Assembly: GCF_031755915.1 (NCBI RefSeq)
Contig: NC_083382.1
Coordinates: forward strand, 13,731,001-13,795,000
DNA: 64,000 nucleotides
Source: Ziziphus jujuba
Lineage: Eukaryota > Streptophyta > Magnoliopsida > Rosales > Rhamnaceae
Direction: 5' to 3'
Shown: piece by piece, positions 13,142-24,404 of the stretch
How the letters are laid out: each line of letters starts with the position of its first letter
Numbering within the stretch: position 1 is the first letter of the stretch
Notes under the pieces: generated by a model
The model's database searches: none
What the model saw: the letters and a program-made list of their open reading frames with translations, nothing else
What the model was told of the DNA's origin: nothing
Position numbers and translations under genes: made by a program

Positions 13142-14424
13142 CCTACTTTATATATATATATATATATATTTTAGTATTTGATTGACTTATAATTAGTAAA
13201 ACTTATTCCTTTAAATGTTCACTTGTCCATTTTTAAGTTATATAAATTATGTTAGTCAATCAAATAATGAGATGTATACTCTTAGTAGATATATTGATAG
13301 AGTAGATGTGCCGATAATATTACTCATACTAAAATTCTATTTAGAGAAAGTGAACCATGTCATGATTTATTGATTAATAGATATAATTTTCAATCTCAGC
13401 CTTTTATACAATCCAACAAAGGAAATCCTGATATTAGTCTAGATATTAAAAGCATCTCTAATTGTGTATGTGGATTGTTACTTATGTGGTATAGAAATTG
13501 ATATGATCTAATTCTATGTTGCATAAATGTACAGCTAGTTTTAAAATTGTTATCTAATGATAATATGAAAGGCTATTTATGCATGTTAATTAATTACATA
13601 TATTTTCTTAAGTTTTTATTTTGGAAAAAATAATTTAAAAAAAATCATTTTTAAAGAAATTTTACAATACCTAACAGAGGTTTAAGAAATAGAGAATCAT
13701 CTTGATATATTTTTTGGCCATATCAATTTGATAGTATGTTTAGACAAATCTATTGAAAAGAATTTTTTTTTTATTGATTATCTATTTTTTTATTAATTAT
13801 TTATTTTTTGATATAATAAAAAAAAATCTAATAATAAACAAAGAAAATGTTCAAAACGTTATCTGAACCTAATAGTGTATATATATGTATATATATTTGA
13901 AAAAGAAACAACCTCGTTGAAATATTCTAGGGGACACTTTTGTCGTACACGATTTCAATGAACATCCCCAAATAAAGCAATACCATAGAGGTCGGATGTC
14001 ATTCCAAATCAAAATGCCCAAAACCAAAAGGGTTACGATATTGCCTGCAAAAAGCATAAGTATATTAATTTAGTGACAAGGCGTGGGATAAAACATCAAT
14101 CATAATTAACCCTTGTTTTTTGGTAAATATTAATTAACTTGTCAATTCCTTCATATCTTTTTTTTTTTTTGCTGAATCATATCAAATATATTTATGAGGA
14201 TTGTCACCTGCACTCTCTTAATACAGTCTCTAAAATGCACTTTACCTTTTTTTCATTATTTTTGAAAAAGGACCTCTAGATGAATAGCATCTGCTCAGGT
14301 GCTGTTCGATCAGCATATGCACTTTACCTTCTTTATACGAAAAGCAATGCTGGTAACGGTAGACAGGTGTTCCCATTTACTTTCCTTTATGTGGCCAAGA
14401 TGTTCATTAAATAAACTAATTCTA
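13142..14424. other. AT-rich spacer
   Basis: No gene is supported. It holds an (AT)n tract at about 13150-13169 and a copy of the AT-rich dispersed repeat (13320-13440). A minus-strand stretch at about 13905-14055 follows a possible acceptor (tttttgcag) but is short and matches nothing I know. Confidence 0.45.
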
Positions 14425-17143
14425 GGGAGTGTATTCAGTTAGAAATTTAATGAATTTTAAAAAAGTTAAAATGTTTGATAGAATTCATAGATTTACTTAG
14501 AATTCAATAAACTTCACATGGATTTTATCATAATCGTATATGGAGTTTAATGAAGTTTGCGGGACTTATGTTATAGACTTTAACAGATTTTGATAGAATT
14601 CTAATGATTTTAAATATTTTTATATAATTTATTTTACTATTTTGGTGAATAATATCATTTATTCTATACTATAAGCATAGTTTTTTATTTTTTTATTTAT
14701 TCATTTTTATCATACCATTATCATTGTCGAACATTTATAATATCGAACAAATTAACAAATATTAAGAGATAGGCAAACAACAAATACATGAATACTAAAC
14801 TTTAATAATATTATCCTTAAAATATTTTTAAAAAAATGAAAAAAAAACACTGTCAACATAAATTAAAATAAAATTAGCTAAATATCTCAAATAGTCTTAT
14901 ATCATCTCTATTATTATTATTATTATTATTATTATATGCAAAATTTTATTTAAAAAAAATAAAAAAACTCATTACTTATTACTTTGATTCATTGCATTTT
15001 AGGCATCCTCCACATATTTGAAGCTATTGTAGTTCTCCATTCATTAGCATTCTCTTATTATTACTCTTGGCTTTCAAACAGCTTTTCAAAATTATTTTCT
15101 TCAGTTTCTTGTCTTAAATGTGTTTAATTAGTACAAGAATTATATATATATCTAATAATAATAATAATGACCAAACACCAAATTAGTCACTCACAGTAGA
15201 AACAATAACCAAAGCACAAATTCTTGGGGAAGTGTCTTTAATTAAGTACAAGAAGCTATATATAGATATATATTATACTATAAAGTTATTAATTTATACA
15301 AAATTGTGTGGCTAGCTTTTGACGTGCACATTCATTGTGCCTAATCTGCCAACATTTTTTTTTTTTTCAGAGTTATAGAAATTTATTAAGCTTTTGACAT
15401 GCACATTCATTATGCCTAATCTAGCAACCTTCCCCCCCCAGGCGGTGATCATCACTGTTTCCTTTTTTTACTTTTTTTTTTCTTTTGGTACAAAGAAAAT
15501 AAATTGATCATTGATCTGAGATGAGATGATCTTTACCCTCCTGAAAACTAACCCCTTCAAAGTTTTTGTTAGCTGGCAGTTGTTTCTATGCCCTTGCTTT
15601 CATCTGTGTGTTTATGGCTCAAGGAAAAAAAGAAAAGGGGGCTTTCATTTGTGTGTTTATGGCTCAAATGGCTAAAGTTGTGTATGTGGTTAGTTTTGTT
15701 TGTTGGGGAATCGGTAAGTGAATTTATGAGATATCCTTTTGATAATTTTGAATAAATTTCAAAGGGTTTTTAATAAATTCATTCTGTGCTTTTTGGGGGG
15801 AATTATGAGGGTTCAAAGGTTGCTTTTTGATGATGGGTTTCTTGCTTGCAGGTCGGTCTGTGGGATGACCACTGATTATAGGAAGGTGGAAAGGTGGGGG
15901 ATTGAGAATAGAGGTACAGTATCCATTTGAGAACAGGTACTGAGTATGTGGAATAACTGCTCAAATATCATAGATTCAGAATGGAACTATTGAAGAAAAC
16001 ATTCTAAGTTATCAGGGGTTCTTCTTGATCGTGCTTTTGATGCTCACATTGGATCTGAACTATTTATGGTTTACAGGCACTACCATATGTTTTCTTCAAT
16101 GACTTATTTTAATAAGGAGTATCGAACTGCTAGCTATAAAATTTTCATTGCATTATGAAATTTGCTTCTATAGTCTTCCAATGTTATGTTGATCTTATTA
16201 TGGTAATGAGATGCGATGATAGTACGATTAGGAAAGTATGATGAGCTTCTAGATTCTGGATTGGATTTCGAGCATCAGTAGCTAGCTGCCCACGAAACAT
16301 CCATGGATCAATTACCCACAAAAAGGAAAAGTAAATTATCCTTGAACAACTAGATGTGTATCATCTTCTAGCCATGGATGTGCTGCACCACCTTCTATTT
16401 CTTTTTACACCAGGGCTAAACACATATACCTATATGTATATATTTACAATAGCAGATAACAGATATGTTCCTTAGAAACTTAAAACTTCTCACTCTATTT
16501 TTTTTTTTTTTTAACCTCAAAACTTTTCACTCGGAATTCAAAATTTTCACAACATTGATTTGGATTTTTATCAAACAATAGCAAGATAATGCGAAAAAGG
16601 CAAAAAAAATTGAATCATACCTAAAAAACCAAATCAAGCAAGGAAGCATGGGGAGAGAGACCACAGGAAAGACCGTTGTTTTGGTTGCGAGCCCATAGGA
16701 AAGACCATTGTTTTGGTTGCCGTCATCTCACTGGTTTCATTCGACCGTTCATCCAGCTGGTTAGGCTCGTCCGTCTATTCTTCGTTCTTCATTCTGTCTC
16801 AAAGCAAGGTCTCATTCAATGTTATGTGTTTTAAAATCCGATGAAATCTCTAGGGTGGAGACTGGATTTGTGAAAGACTTGAGTATTTATACCTAGCGTC
16901 TCAAAACCCAATCAGATCCATTAATTTATAAAATCCTTCTAAATTAATAATTTTTTAAATACCAATAGACTTTTTTAAACTTTTAAAAATCCATAATTGA
17001 CTAGCATCAGATTTCTATAGATTGTATAGAATTCTGAATTCAATACTTTAATATTTTAATGGATTCTATCGAAATCGTAATTGAATATCTTTGGATTTTG
17101 AAAATGTTTTAAAATTTATTAAATTGCTAATTGAATACACCCC
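14425..17143. mobile_element. 2.7-kb DNA transposon-like element with terminal inverted repeats, non-autonomous
   Basis: The left end GGGAGTGTATTCAGTTAGAA and the right end (GGGGTGTATTCAATTAGCAA on the minus strand) are inverted. Similarity continues inward through AT-rich sequence (left arm to about 14640, right arm from about 16900). The flanks are tcta on both sides (14421-14424 and 17144-17147). No transposase frame is seen. The interior holds a short-range duplication (gcacattcattgtgcctaatct, about 15325 and 15403), a duplicated ctttcat-tgtgtgtttatggctcaa (15598, 15642), and a gene-like stretch at 15659-15930. The superfamily is undecided; a TSD of 3-4 bp would fit a PIF/Harbinger-like element. 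Confidence 0.6.
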
Positions 17144-17147
17144 TCTA

Positions 17148-17951
17148 AAATTCTTTGGGCTCTAATTATCAAATTGCCATTTTGTTGATTTTTGGACCAA
17201 AAAGTCCCCACAGCTCCTCGTCAAATCTTGTTTATTTTATTTCTCAATACAATTCTTTTTTTTTTTTTCTTTCACAGTTCATCATTTTGATGTAATCACC
17301 TTCACTTTAGTATTCTTATTTTATTAAAAATGTATTTTTATTTTATTGAGCGGAAGCAAAGAGAATATTTATATATTTTTATGTTTTATTTTGAAGTAAT
17401 TTATTGAGTTATTTTATTTGTTCATTCTTTTACAAATTAAATTAACATTTTGTAAGTGGTATATAGTATACACAATTTAATTTTTTCTCTTATTAATATT
17501 TACTTATTTAACTTTAATTAAAATACATTACAAAAAGAAATTTTAATTAAAATAAATTAAATAGAGATAAGCAAATATGGGGTGGGGGGAGGGGTGGGGG
17601 CATTAAAATTTGAAAATAGACGGAGTATAAGAGCATTGTGTGGTTTTAAAAGTAAAAAATATATATAAAATAAAATTCACAAAAGATGAGAGTTAGGAGA
17701 TACAGCTTCTTCTTCTTCTTCTTTTTTTGGGTTTTGATAAAAACCATATACAGCCCTTGAAAGCTTAAATCTATAAATTTTCACCGGAAGCCGAAAATCC
17801 ATTTTCGTTCTCTGAGTTTTATTCAAAGAAAAAGTGAAGTTCCTAATTTTTATTGGAGCCGTAAAAATTTTTCCGGCCTACATAGAAAATTAAAAGTTAG
17901 ATAAATGGCTATTTAGTAATTAATGATGAAAATGATGGACAATAGTTTGAT
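17148..17951. other. spacer containing the left part of a duplicated block
   Basis: No gene is recognised. From about 17460 on, and most clearly at 17695-17945, the sequence matches 63545-63900: acagcc(c)ttgaaagctt, ccaaaaatccatttt-gttctctgagtttt, aaagaaaaagtgaag and aaatggct occur in the same order. A CTT repeat lies at 17706-17723. Confidence 0.6.
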
Positions 17952-17962
17952 AGATAATACTG

Positions 17963-19317
17963 TAGCAAGGAAAAGTCGGTCTTTCCCATGCGGAAAAGGG
18001 TGTTCGAATGCTGGAATGAAAGAAATCGGGCTTGGAAAACTAAAGAAATAAGACATGTTTGTGATGAAGAGTCAGCAGAAGCCATTCTAAAAATAGAATG
18101 GCCTCATATTCAATGCAGGGATAAGCTCATTTGGCTAGGGAATAAAGAAGAAAATTTTTCAGTTAAAAGTTGTTATGAGCTTCTTGTTAGAAACTCCTGG
18201 GCAAACAATGAAAATGGACAGTGGATGAAGCTGTTGAAACTCAAAATTCATGATAGTCCGAAGTTATTCCTTTGAAGAGTCCTATCTACTGTGATTCCCA
18301 CTTGCGAATTGCTGTTCCACAGATTTGGTAAAGGGAACCGTTTTTGTGTGAGATGTGGTGTTGTTGAAGAATCTGCTATCCATGTATTCAAAGATTGTAA
18401 TAGCACGAGAAGATTGTCTTTTGCGAGTAAATGGGGATGTAAACTTGACTGCTGGACGGTGTCGAATACAGAGGACATCGTTGATTTTTGCATCAATCTT
18501 AAACCTGAGAATTGTTTCCCAAATCTGGAAGGAAGAGAAGTTACAACCTTTTTGTCTCTTTGATGTCGTTTACATGGAAATGCATAAATGAGTGTTTATT
18601 TTTGGGTCATGGAGATCCCATTGAGGAAGTTAGTTGTTTCAACCGAATGGTGGACGAATTCTTGACTTGGCCTTAGATCACTTGTAATGCTTCCTCTTCT
18701 CCTGAGGAATTTTGGAAGCCACCTTCAGAAGGGTAGTGGAAGATCAACACTGATGTTTCCTTCTCCAACAGCCAAGCCGGTCTTGCATTTGTTGTCAGAA
18801 ATTGGAGAGGAGATTTGTTATTTCTTGCCTCTAAGCATATCTACTACGAGTCCCCACTGAATGCAGAGGTTAAAGCTATTCTTTGGGCAGCAAATGAAGC
18901 AACTGAAAGGAATTGGGTCTGCCTGGAATGGTCTTCGGATTCAGCCTTTGTAGTCAAGAACATCACTAGCTTAAAGGACCCTTCAGGATTGCATAACAGA
19001 TATGACTTCATCTTTTTACGTTCTTTGTATACTTTTTACAACTGAAAGATTTGCTGGAACTCTAGGGAGGCTAATTGTCTGGCAGACCATGTGGCCAAGA
19101 AAGCTTTATATGAAGAGATATGTTTTGATCTTGATAGTTCTGTTTTGAATCCCTTCCAAGGGATATCCTAGATATTCTAGCTGCTGACTAGCGTAGTTCC
19201 AGTTTAGGTTTGTAATCTTTCCTCCTCATGGAGACTTTCGTGTTTTTCTTTCTTTGGAATGAATTTGCGGTTTATTAAAAAAAAAGAAAAAAAAAAAACG
19301 AAAAAAAGAAAAAGAAA
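17963..19317 (+). pseudogene. 5'-truncated LINE: zinc-binding RT-associated domain and RNase H
   Basis: This is the 3' end of a plant L1-type LINE. Frames at 17988-18563 resemble the zf-RVT region (IKCRDKLIWLGN-like, FSVKSCYELL, FCVRCGVVEESAIHVFKDC). A region at 18741-19040 resembles plant RVT_3 RNase H and keeps acidic residues in NTDVSF, LNAEVKAI and SSDSAF. It is broken by a stop near 18273, a stop in EG*WKINTD and frame changes. The element ends in an A-rich tail (19276-19318). An 11-bp direct repeat agataatactg flanks it (17952-17962 and 19318-19328), the mark of target-primed insertion. It was dead on arrival: RT and endonuclease are missing. Confidence 0.85.
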
Positions 19318-19328
19318 AGATAATACTG

Positions 19329-20781
19329 GTTTTTGAAAACTAATGGTACACATGTCACTCATTTTAAAGGAAAGAGAGTGTAAATTGGAGAACGGAGAAC
19401 GAACAGATATCCCGTGCTCTCGGAACATAGCCCCTGCCTTTCACAAACTGCTGGGATGCACACGTATTGATAACATATATGTTTCATCAATTTGTGAGAG
19501 AAGGTATACTCCCCAGAGTAGATTTTCTCGTAGGATGCACTCTAATTTATTCATTATTATGGGTGTTTATTTACTTTATTTATTAGGTAACAGCCCATAT
19601 ATAACAGTCACACCATATCTTTTTCCGATGGAACCCAAGGCATATTCGACCATAGCATATGTATTCTTTAAAGATACACATTAAAATCAATTTTAAAGCG
19701 TATGGCTTGTCGTCCTTTACAGCATCGTGAGCTACTTCGCTTAAAGATAAAACTTCATATATGAGTTCGTCTACGATGCAGACATTCTCACATTTTTATC
19801 ATACGAATTTCAATATTGCTAATGGTTTTTGAAGAAACAGTTGTCAATACTATCACACAGATACAAGTATTGATGATGGTTTTTTCAAAAATCATCATTT
19901 TTGAGGCAGTTCACACTATATAATTTCACTCATATATATATATATGCATCTGCGTGTGTATAAGAAATTTTTGCATCAAGACTCTTTTGATGGAAATTTT
20001 TTTATTAAATTTTAATTTTGAAATGTTGAGATTTAAAAAATACATTTTAAATTTATATGCGTCAATACATAATTTACTTTACCTTTTTATGAGTTTAGTT
20101 TTTTAGCATACCCATATCAATAGTATTAGGATCACCAAATTGTTCATTAAATATATTTATCAAATTACATATGGTTATAATTAATTGATGAAATATTTAT
20201 ACATCTAAAACTAAATAAGTAAACTCTTAAATAGATAACAGAACACAATTACAAACCAATTAAAAATTGCTACATCATCTGTCATGTCATTTAATAAATA
20301 GATTTAATAAACAATTTGAGATCTTTACATCATTATATTTATATAAACTCCAAATATATTTAAATTTAGCTCATAAAGTAACGTAAAGGTTAATTATAAA
20401 TGATTTGATGGTTTTCCATAAAAAAAGTTGTGATCGAAAAATAACTATATATATATATATTTGATGAATCTCTTATTTGGATTGACCTGATAATAATATA
20501 TTGAACATCTATAAAGTCAATCTTTTAAATTTATCGTTATAGTCCTTTTTTTTTATTATTAAGATAGATACGGACTAATTAAACAAATCCAAATTAAACG
20601 ATTGTGATTAGATATCTTAGCATAATATCTCCCTCTCACGCGCTTTCACACATAAAAATTATCAAATTAAGTCCTCTTCTATAGGGCTTTAGATTGTTTT
20701 GATAGCTGAGATTTAAAGATATATTTAGGATTTATATAAGATCTAAAAGAGTTTACTTTGCCCATCTTAGATAATTTTATT
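19329..20781. other. spacer; start continues the duplicated block
   Basis: The first 60 bp (cactcattttaaaggaaagagagtg) continue the match to the right edge of the window (cactcatacaaaagagagag, about 63950). A 113-codon open frame (19343-19684) lacks any family resemblance and is not called. The rest is AT-rich with an (AT)n tract near 20444-20460. Confidence 0.5.
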
Positions 20782-21054
20782 TGTAACAATCTGTATCGAA
20801 TAGTACCCAATTATAAAAGTTTAACCGAGATTGATCAATTGCACCACATGTGGGTCCAAGGGTTAACTGTTTCTATGGTCAAGATTTGATATTAACCATA
20901 ATACTATTGCGTAAAGCTCATCAATACTAGTGCACAAACTAATAGTACTCTTATTTCCGAGTCATGGTTTGGAAGTTGTGGATCTGTGAATTTTATGTTT
21001 AAACATTTTACCATTGTCAATACCAATATTAGTTTTGTTTTAAAAGGACATGCG

Positions 21055-21099
<45 letters not shown>

Positions 21100-21439
21100 G
21101 GGTATGTGCTTGCATGTGGGAATGTCAAAAAAATATCATAAAATTTCAATCTTGCCTCCAAAAACCCCTTGGCACTTGTATTTCCTATCCTTGCATGAAT
21201 ACCAGAGTTTCTTCCTATCATTATGAAAGCTAACTTTCTCATTGGAAATTGCCTAAATCTAGGCAAAATTACACTATACTTGCTTTACCACTACTTGACC
21301 TATTAAAAAACCAACCAGCCTATGAAATTTGTAGCCGAACCACCATTGGACTTATTGCGATGAGCATTTTGAATCTGTCAGCCAACATTGATTAATTCCT
21401 TGGAACCCAACAGTTTTAAGCCATGGCTCTGGTGCCTCC

Positions 21440-24404
21440 TGTCAGGACAGAATTCCTCCTCCGGAACCCTAGACAGCCCTGATCCCAGGGAAATACCACC
21501 GAACCTTCCAACGGAAAATCCGGCAGCACCTCCCCTAAGGGATTTACTTACCACAAATTTACCTGTACTGAAAACACACTTAAAAAATATCCCCTTATTC
21601 CTCCCACAAACTACAAATTGGTTCCACAAATTTCAGCACTTCAAAACAAAAATACAGTAATCCAGTGCAAGATAAATACAACAAGAGTGAAAGAAATAGT
21701 ACAACTGCAATAAAGAAGAACAGGGTACTTCACGAAGTAAAACAGCGATGAAGATCAACTCCGCTCTGGATGAACACCGACAACCTGGTACCTAGAGGAA
21801 CGGAATTTAAGAGTGTGAGATGCTAATCATCTCAGTGAGTGACCCTATCTACTATACAATATAATACCACGATAATACAGTAGATAGATAATAATTAATT
21901 GGAAATAATAATTTCTCTCAAAACCCTTACAATTCTCTCAGTTGGAAAAGTTCCCCTTTTAAAATCTTTTCACAAAACCCTTTATTCATATTCCCCGAAA
22001 ACCATGACATCAAATAAATACCAGAAACAGTAATAATTATATTTTTAATTCCAATACAGTTTCCAAACATTTTATTTTTAAAACACAGTTCTGAAAATCA
22101 TTTGATGCACCTACTATATACCAGTGGCGCCAACAGTACCCAGCGTCCCAAGGTACCGCCAGACAGGAGGTTATAGAGAGAAACCGGCATACGGTCGCGT
22201 GGCGTCCCACTGCGCCGCTGCTAACCAGGTGTCCCGACCAAAGGGGGTGGCCTACCCTCATCCGATGGCAACCACAGGACAACCTTATCATATCAACCGC
22301 GCGCTACTCACACCCACCTGCGCGCTAATCACATCACCTGCGCGCTAATCACACCCACCTACGCGCTAATCACAACCGTGTGCACACTAACCATATCACA
22401 TATAAACAGAACACCAGTACGTGCACGGTGCATCTAAAAATCATAAAATCCACATGTTTAAATTATATAACAAATTTCACATTTTTCATAAGCATAGCGG
22501 GCATAATCCATCCGCTTGAACCCGGAAATTCTCCGTAATTTCTTTATAATCAATACCATAAGTTCCATGATTTTCAAATCCACCAACTCCCAAACCCATC
22601 AATTCAAACATCCACATTTTTCCAAGCATAAATAATTTCTCGAAATATCATAATCAAATCTCATAATATTCCATGGGCATATTTTATAAAAATTGAAATC
22701 ACCAACATAACCAAATATTTTCTTTGAAATATTTGAAAATCAAATCGTGCCCATTTTACTATTAAAACCACACCAATTTCAAAATCCTCAAATCCATAAA
22801 ATGATTTCACATGGCATAATTTTATAAAATGCACATTTTCTTAAATCCAATAAATTCATAAATAATTCCACAATAAATTGAATAAATATTTGGCACATAG
22901 AAATTAAATTCCAAATATTTAAATCGCACATAATATATTCACCAAATAAATTCCCAAAATTAATTTGAAGATGGGTCACTCACCTGGAGCACGCAATTAA
23001 CTCATGATCCACTACGGGATCAATTCTACGACTCACCGGTGCTCCTAGAACAAAATTCACAGACAGTCAAATAAATTAATATTTTATTCGGGTAAATAAT
23101 ACCCGGTACCCGGGGGGTCAAAACACAAACGATACCTAGAATTTATGAGTTATATACCGAATCGAAGCTCGAGTGATGCTGATCACAGATTCGGTCTCAA
23201 TTTCCAAGGATCGTACCCGACGGGGTCGGAATTTCGCCGGGAAGCTTTTCGGGTTTCGGCTTCGCAATTCTCCCAAACCGTCACGAATTGGTGGAAACGG
23301 AAGTCGGATTCGGATTCAGGAGGTCGAACACTGCGGACTGGAGCTGGCCGGAATTTCGGGTACTCACCGGAACAGTACTTTTCGGCGAGCCGTCGCGGTC
23401 ACCGGCAACCGTCTCCGGCGGCGGCGTGTGCGGTGGCCGTTGGTCGTGAAATTTTGCAGACTTGTAGATCTTGAGGAGAGCAATCCAATGGGACAGGCGG
23501 TGAGCAAAACGGAGGTCGGACGGCGGAGAAATCACCGTTTGAAGATTTCCGACCCCTCGCCGAAAAACGCTCCGATCCCAGCGCGTCGGTGGTCCGATGG
23601 CCGTGATTTTTGGTGGGTTGGCCGGACTTGAGGAGAGGATGATGGGTGTACAGCGCGTGTCTGTAGATCGGCCGGAACAGGGTCGATTCGCGGTGGCCGG
23701 CGGTGGAGGGGAAAGACTCACCGCCGAACTTCGGAGCTCCGATCCGGGCGCGTCCGGCGGCCGTTCGCCGTGAAATTTGGAGGTTTTGCCGGAAATGAGG
23801 TGGGCAATCTGGATGGCCGGCGCGTATACAGTAACTAGGCCGGAAAACGTGAAAATCCCCGTGGCCGGTGACTCTCTTTCTCTCTCCTCTCTCTTTCTCT
23901 CTCTTCCCCGAGAGTTTTAACAAATAAAAACCCTGCGTGACACTGTTCATGCCACGTGGACCAATTAGAAGCTGACACGTGGTATTTCACTGTTCACCGA
24001 CCCAAAAACATTAAAATAATACGGTATCTGGTAAACTTCAAACGTCCATAACTTTTTAACCGGATGTCCGTTTTGAGCGTGCCGCTAGTCTGTGAACTCG
24101 TATCGACGAGCACTTCACAACCATGCATGAGTCAAAGCTCAATTCCCCATAAACAAAGAGTCAACTCCGGCACCCCTTGGACAGTTTGGACCGCAACTTG
24201 TTTCGTCAATAACTTTCAAACCGTAGCTCCGTTTTCGACGTGCTACCAGTCTACGAACTCGTGGCATCGTGCACTTCGCCACGGTACCCTAGTCAACTCA
24301 AAATTCTCATCGAGTCAAAAAGTCAACTTTTGACCCCTTTCAGTCAACGGTCAACCTCGGTCAACGTGCACGGATTCCGGTGCGATTTGGGACGGGGTGT
24401 TACA
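21440..24404 (-). mobile_element. solo LTR 2 of the same 3-kb family (2965 bp)
   Basis: The minus strand starts TGTAACACCCCG and ends CCTGACA. A perfect 5-bp duplication cctcc flanks it (21435-21439 and 24405-24409). It aligns with solo LTR 1 along its whole length: cggaaaatccggcag, gggatttacttaccacaaatt, gagtgtgagatgctaatcat and actcaccggtgctcctagaacaaaattc are shared. The GC-rich block (23150-23900) is open in several frames on both strands by base composition. W-box cores cluster at about 24290-24365. Confidence 0.92.
22305..22375. repeat. short tandem repeat in solo LTR 2
   Basis: A unit of about 19-20 bp reading roughly (c/t)gcgcgctaatcacaccacc is repeated about four times. Solo LTR 1 has only one to two copies at the matching place (10920-10960: gcgctaaaccacataataaccgcgcgctaccac), so the repeat number differs between the two insertions. 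Confidence 0.6.

Noticed and set aside
13905..14055. Possible minus-strand exon after tttttgcag
   Set aside because: Short, no family resemblance, and stops appear in two of three frames.
19343..19684. 113-codon open frame
   Set aside because: No recognisable domain, no splice or start context, and its start overlaps a duplicated non-coding block.
23145..23950. Several overlapping open frames of 109-183 codons on both strands
   Set aside because: They lie in the GC-rich block of solo LTR 2; low stop-codon frequency explains them. They are not conserved as frames in solo LTR 1 and match no family.
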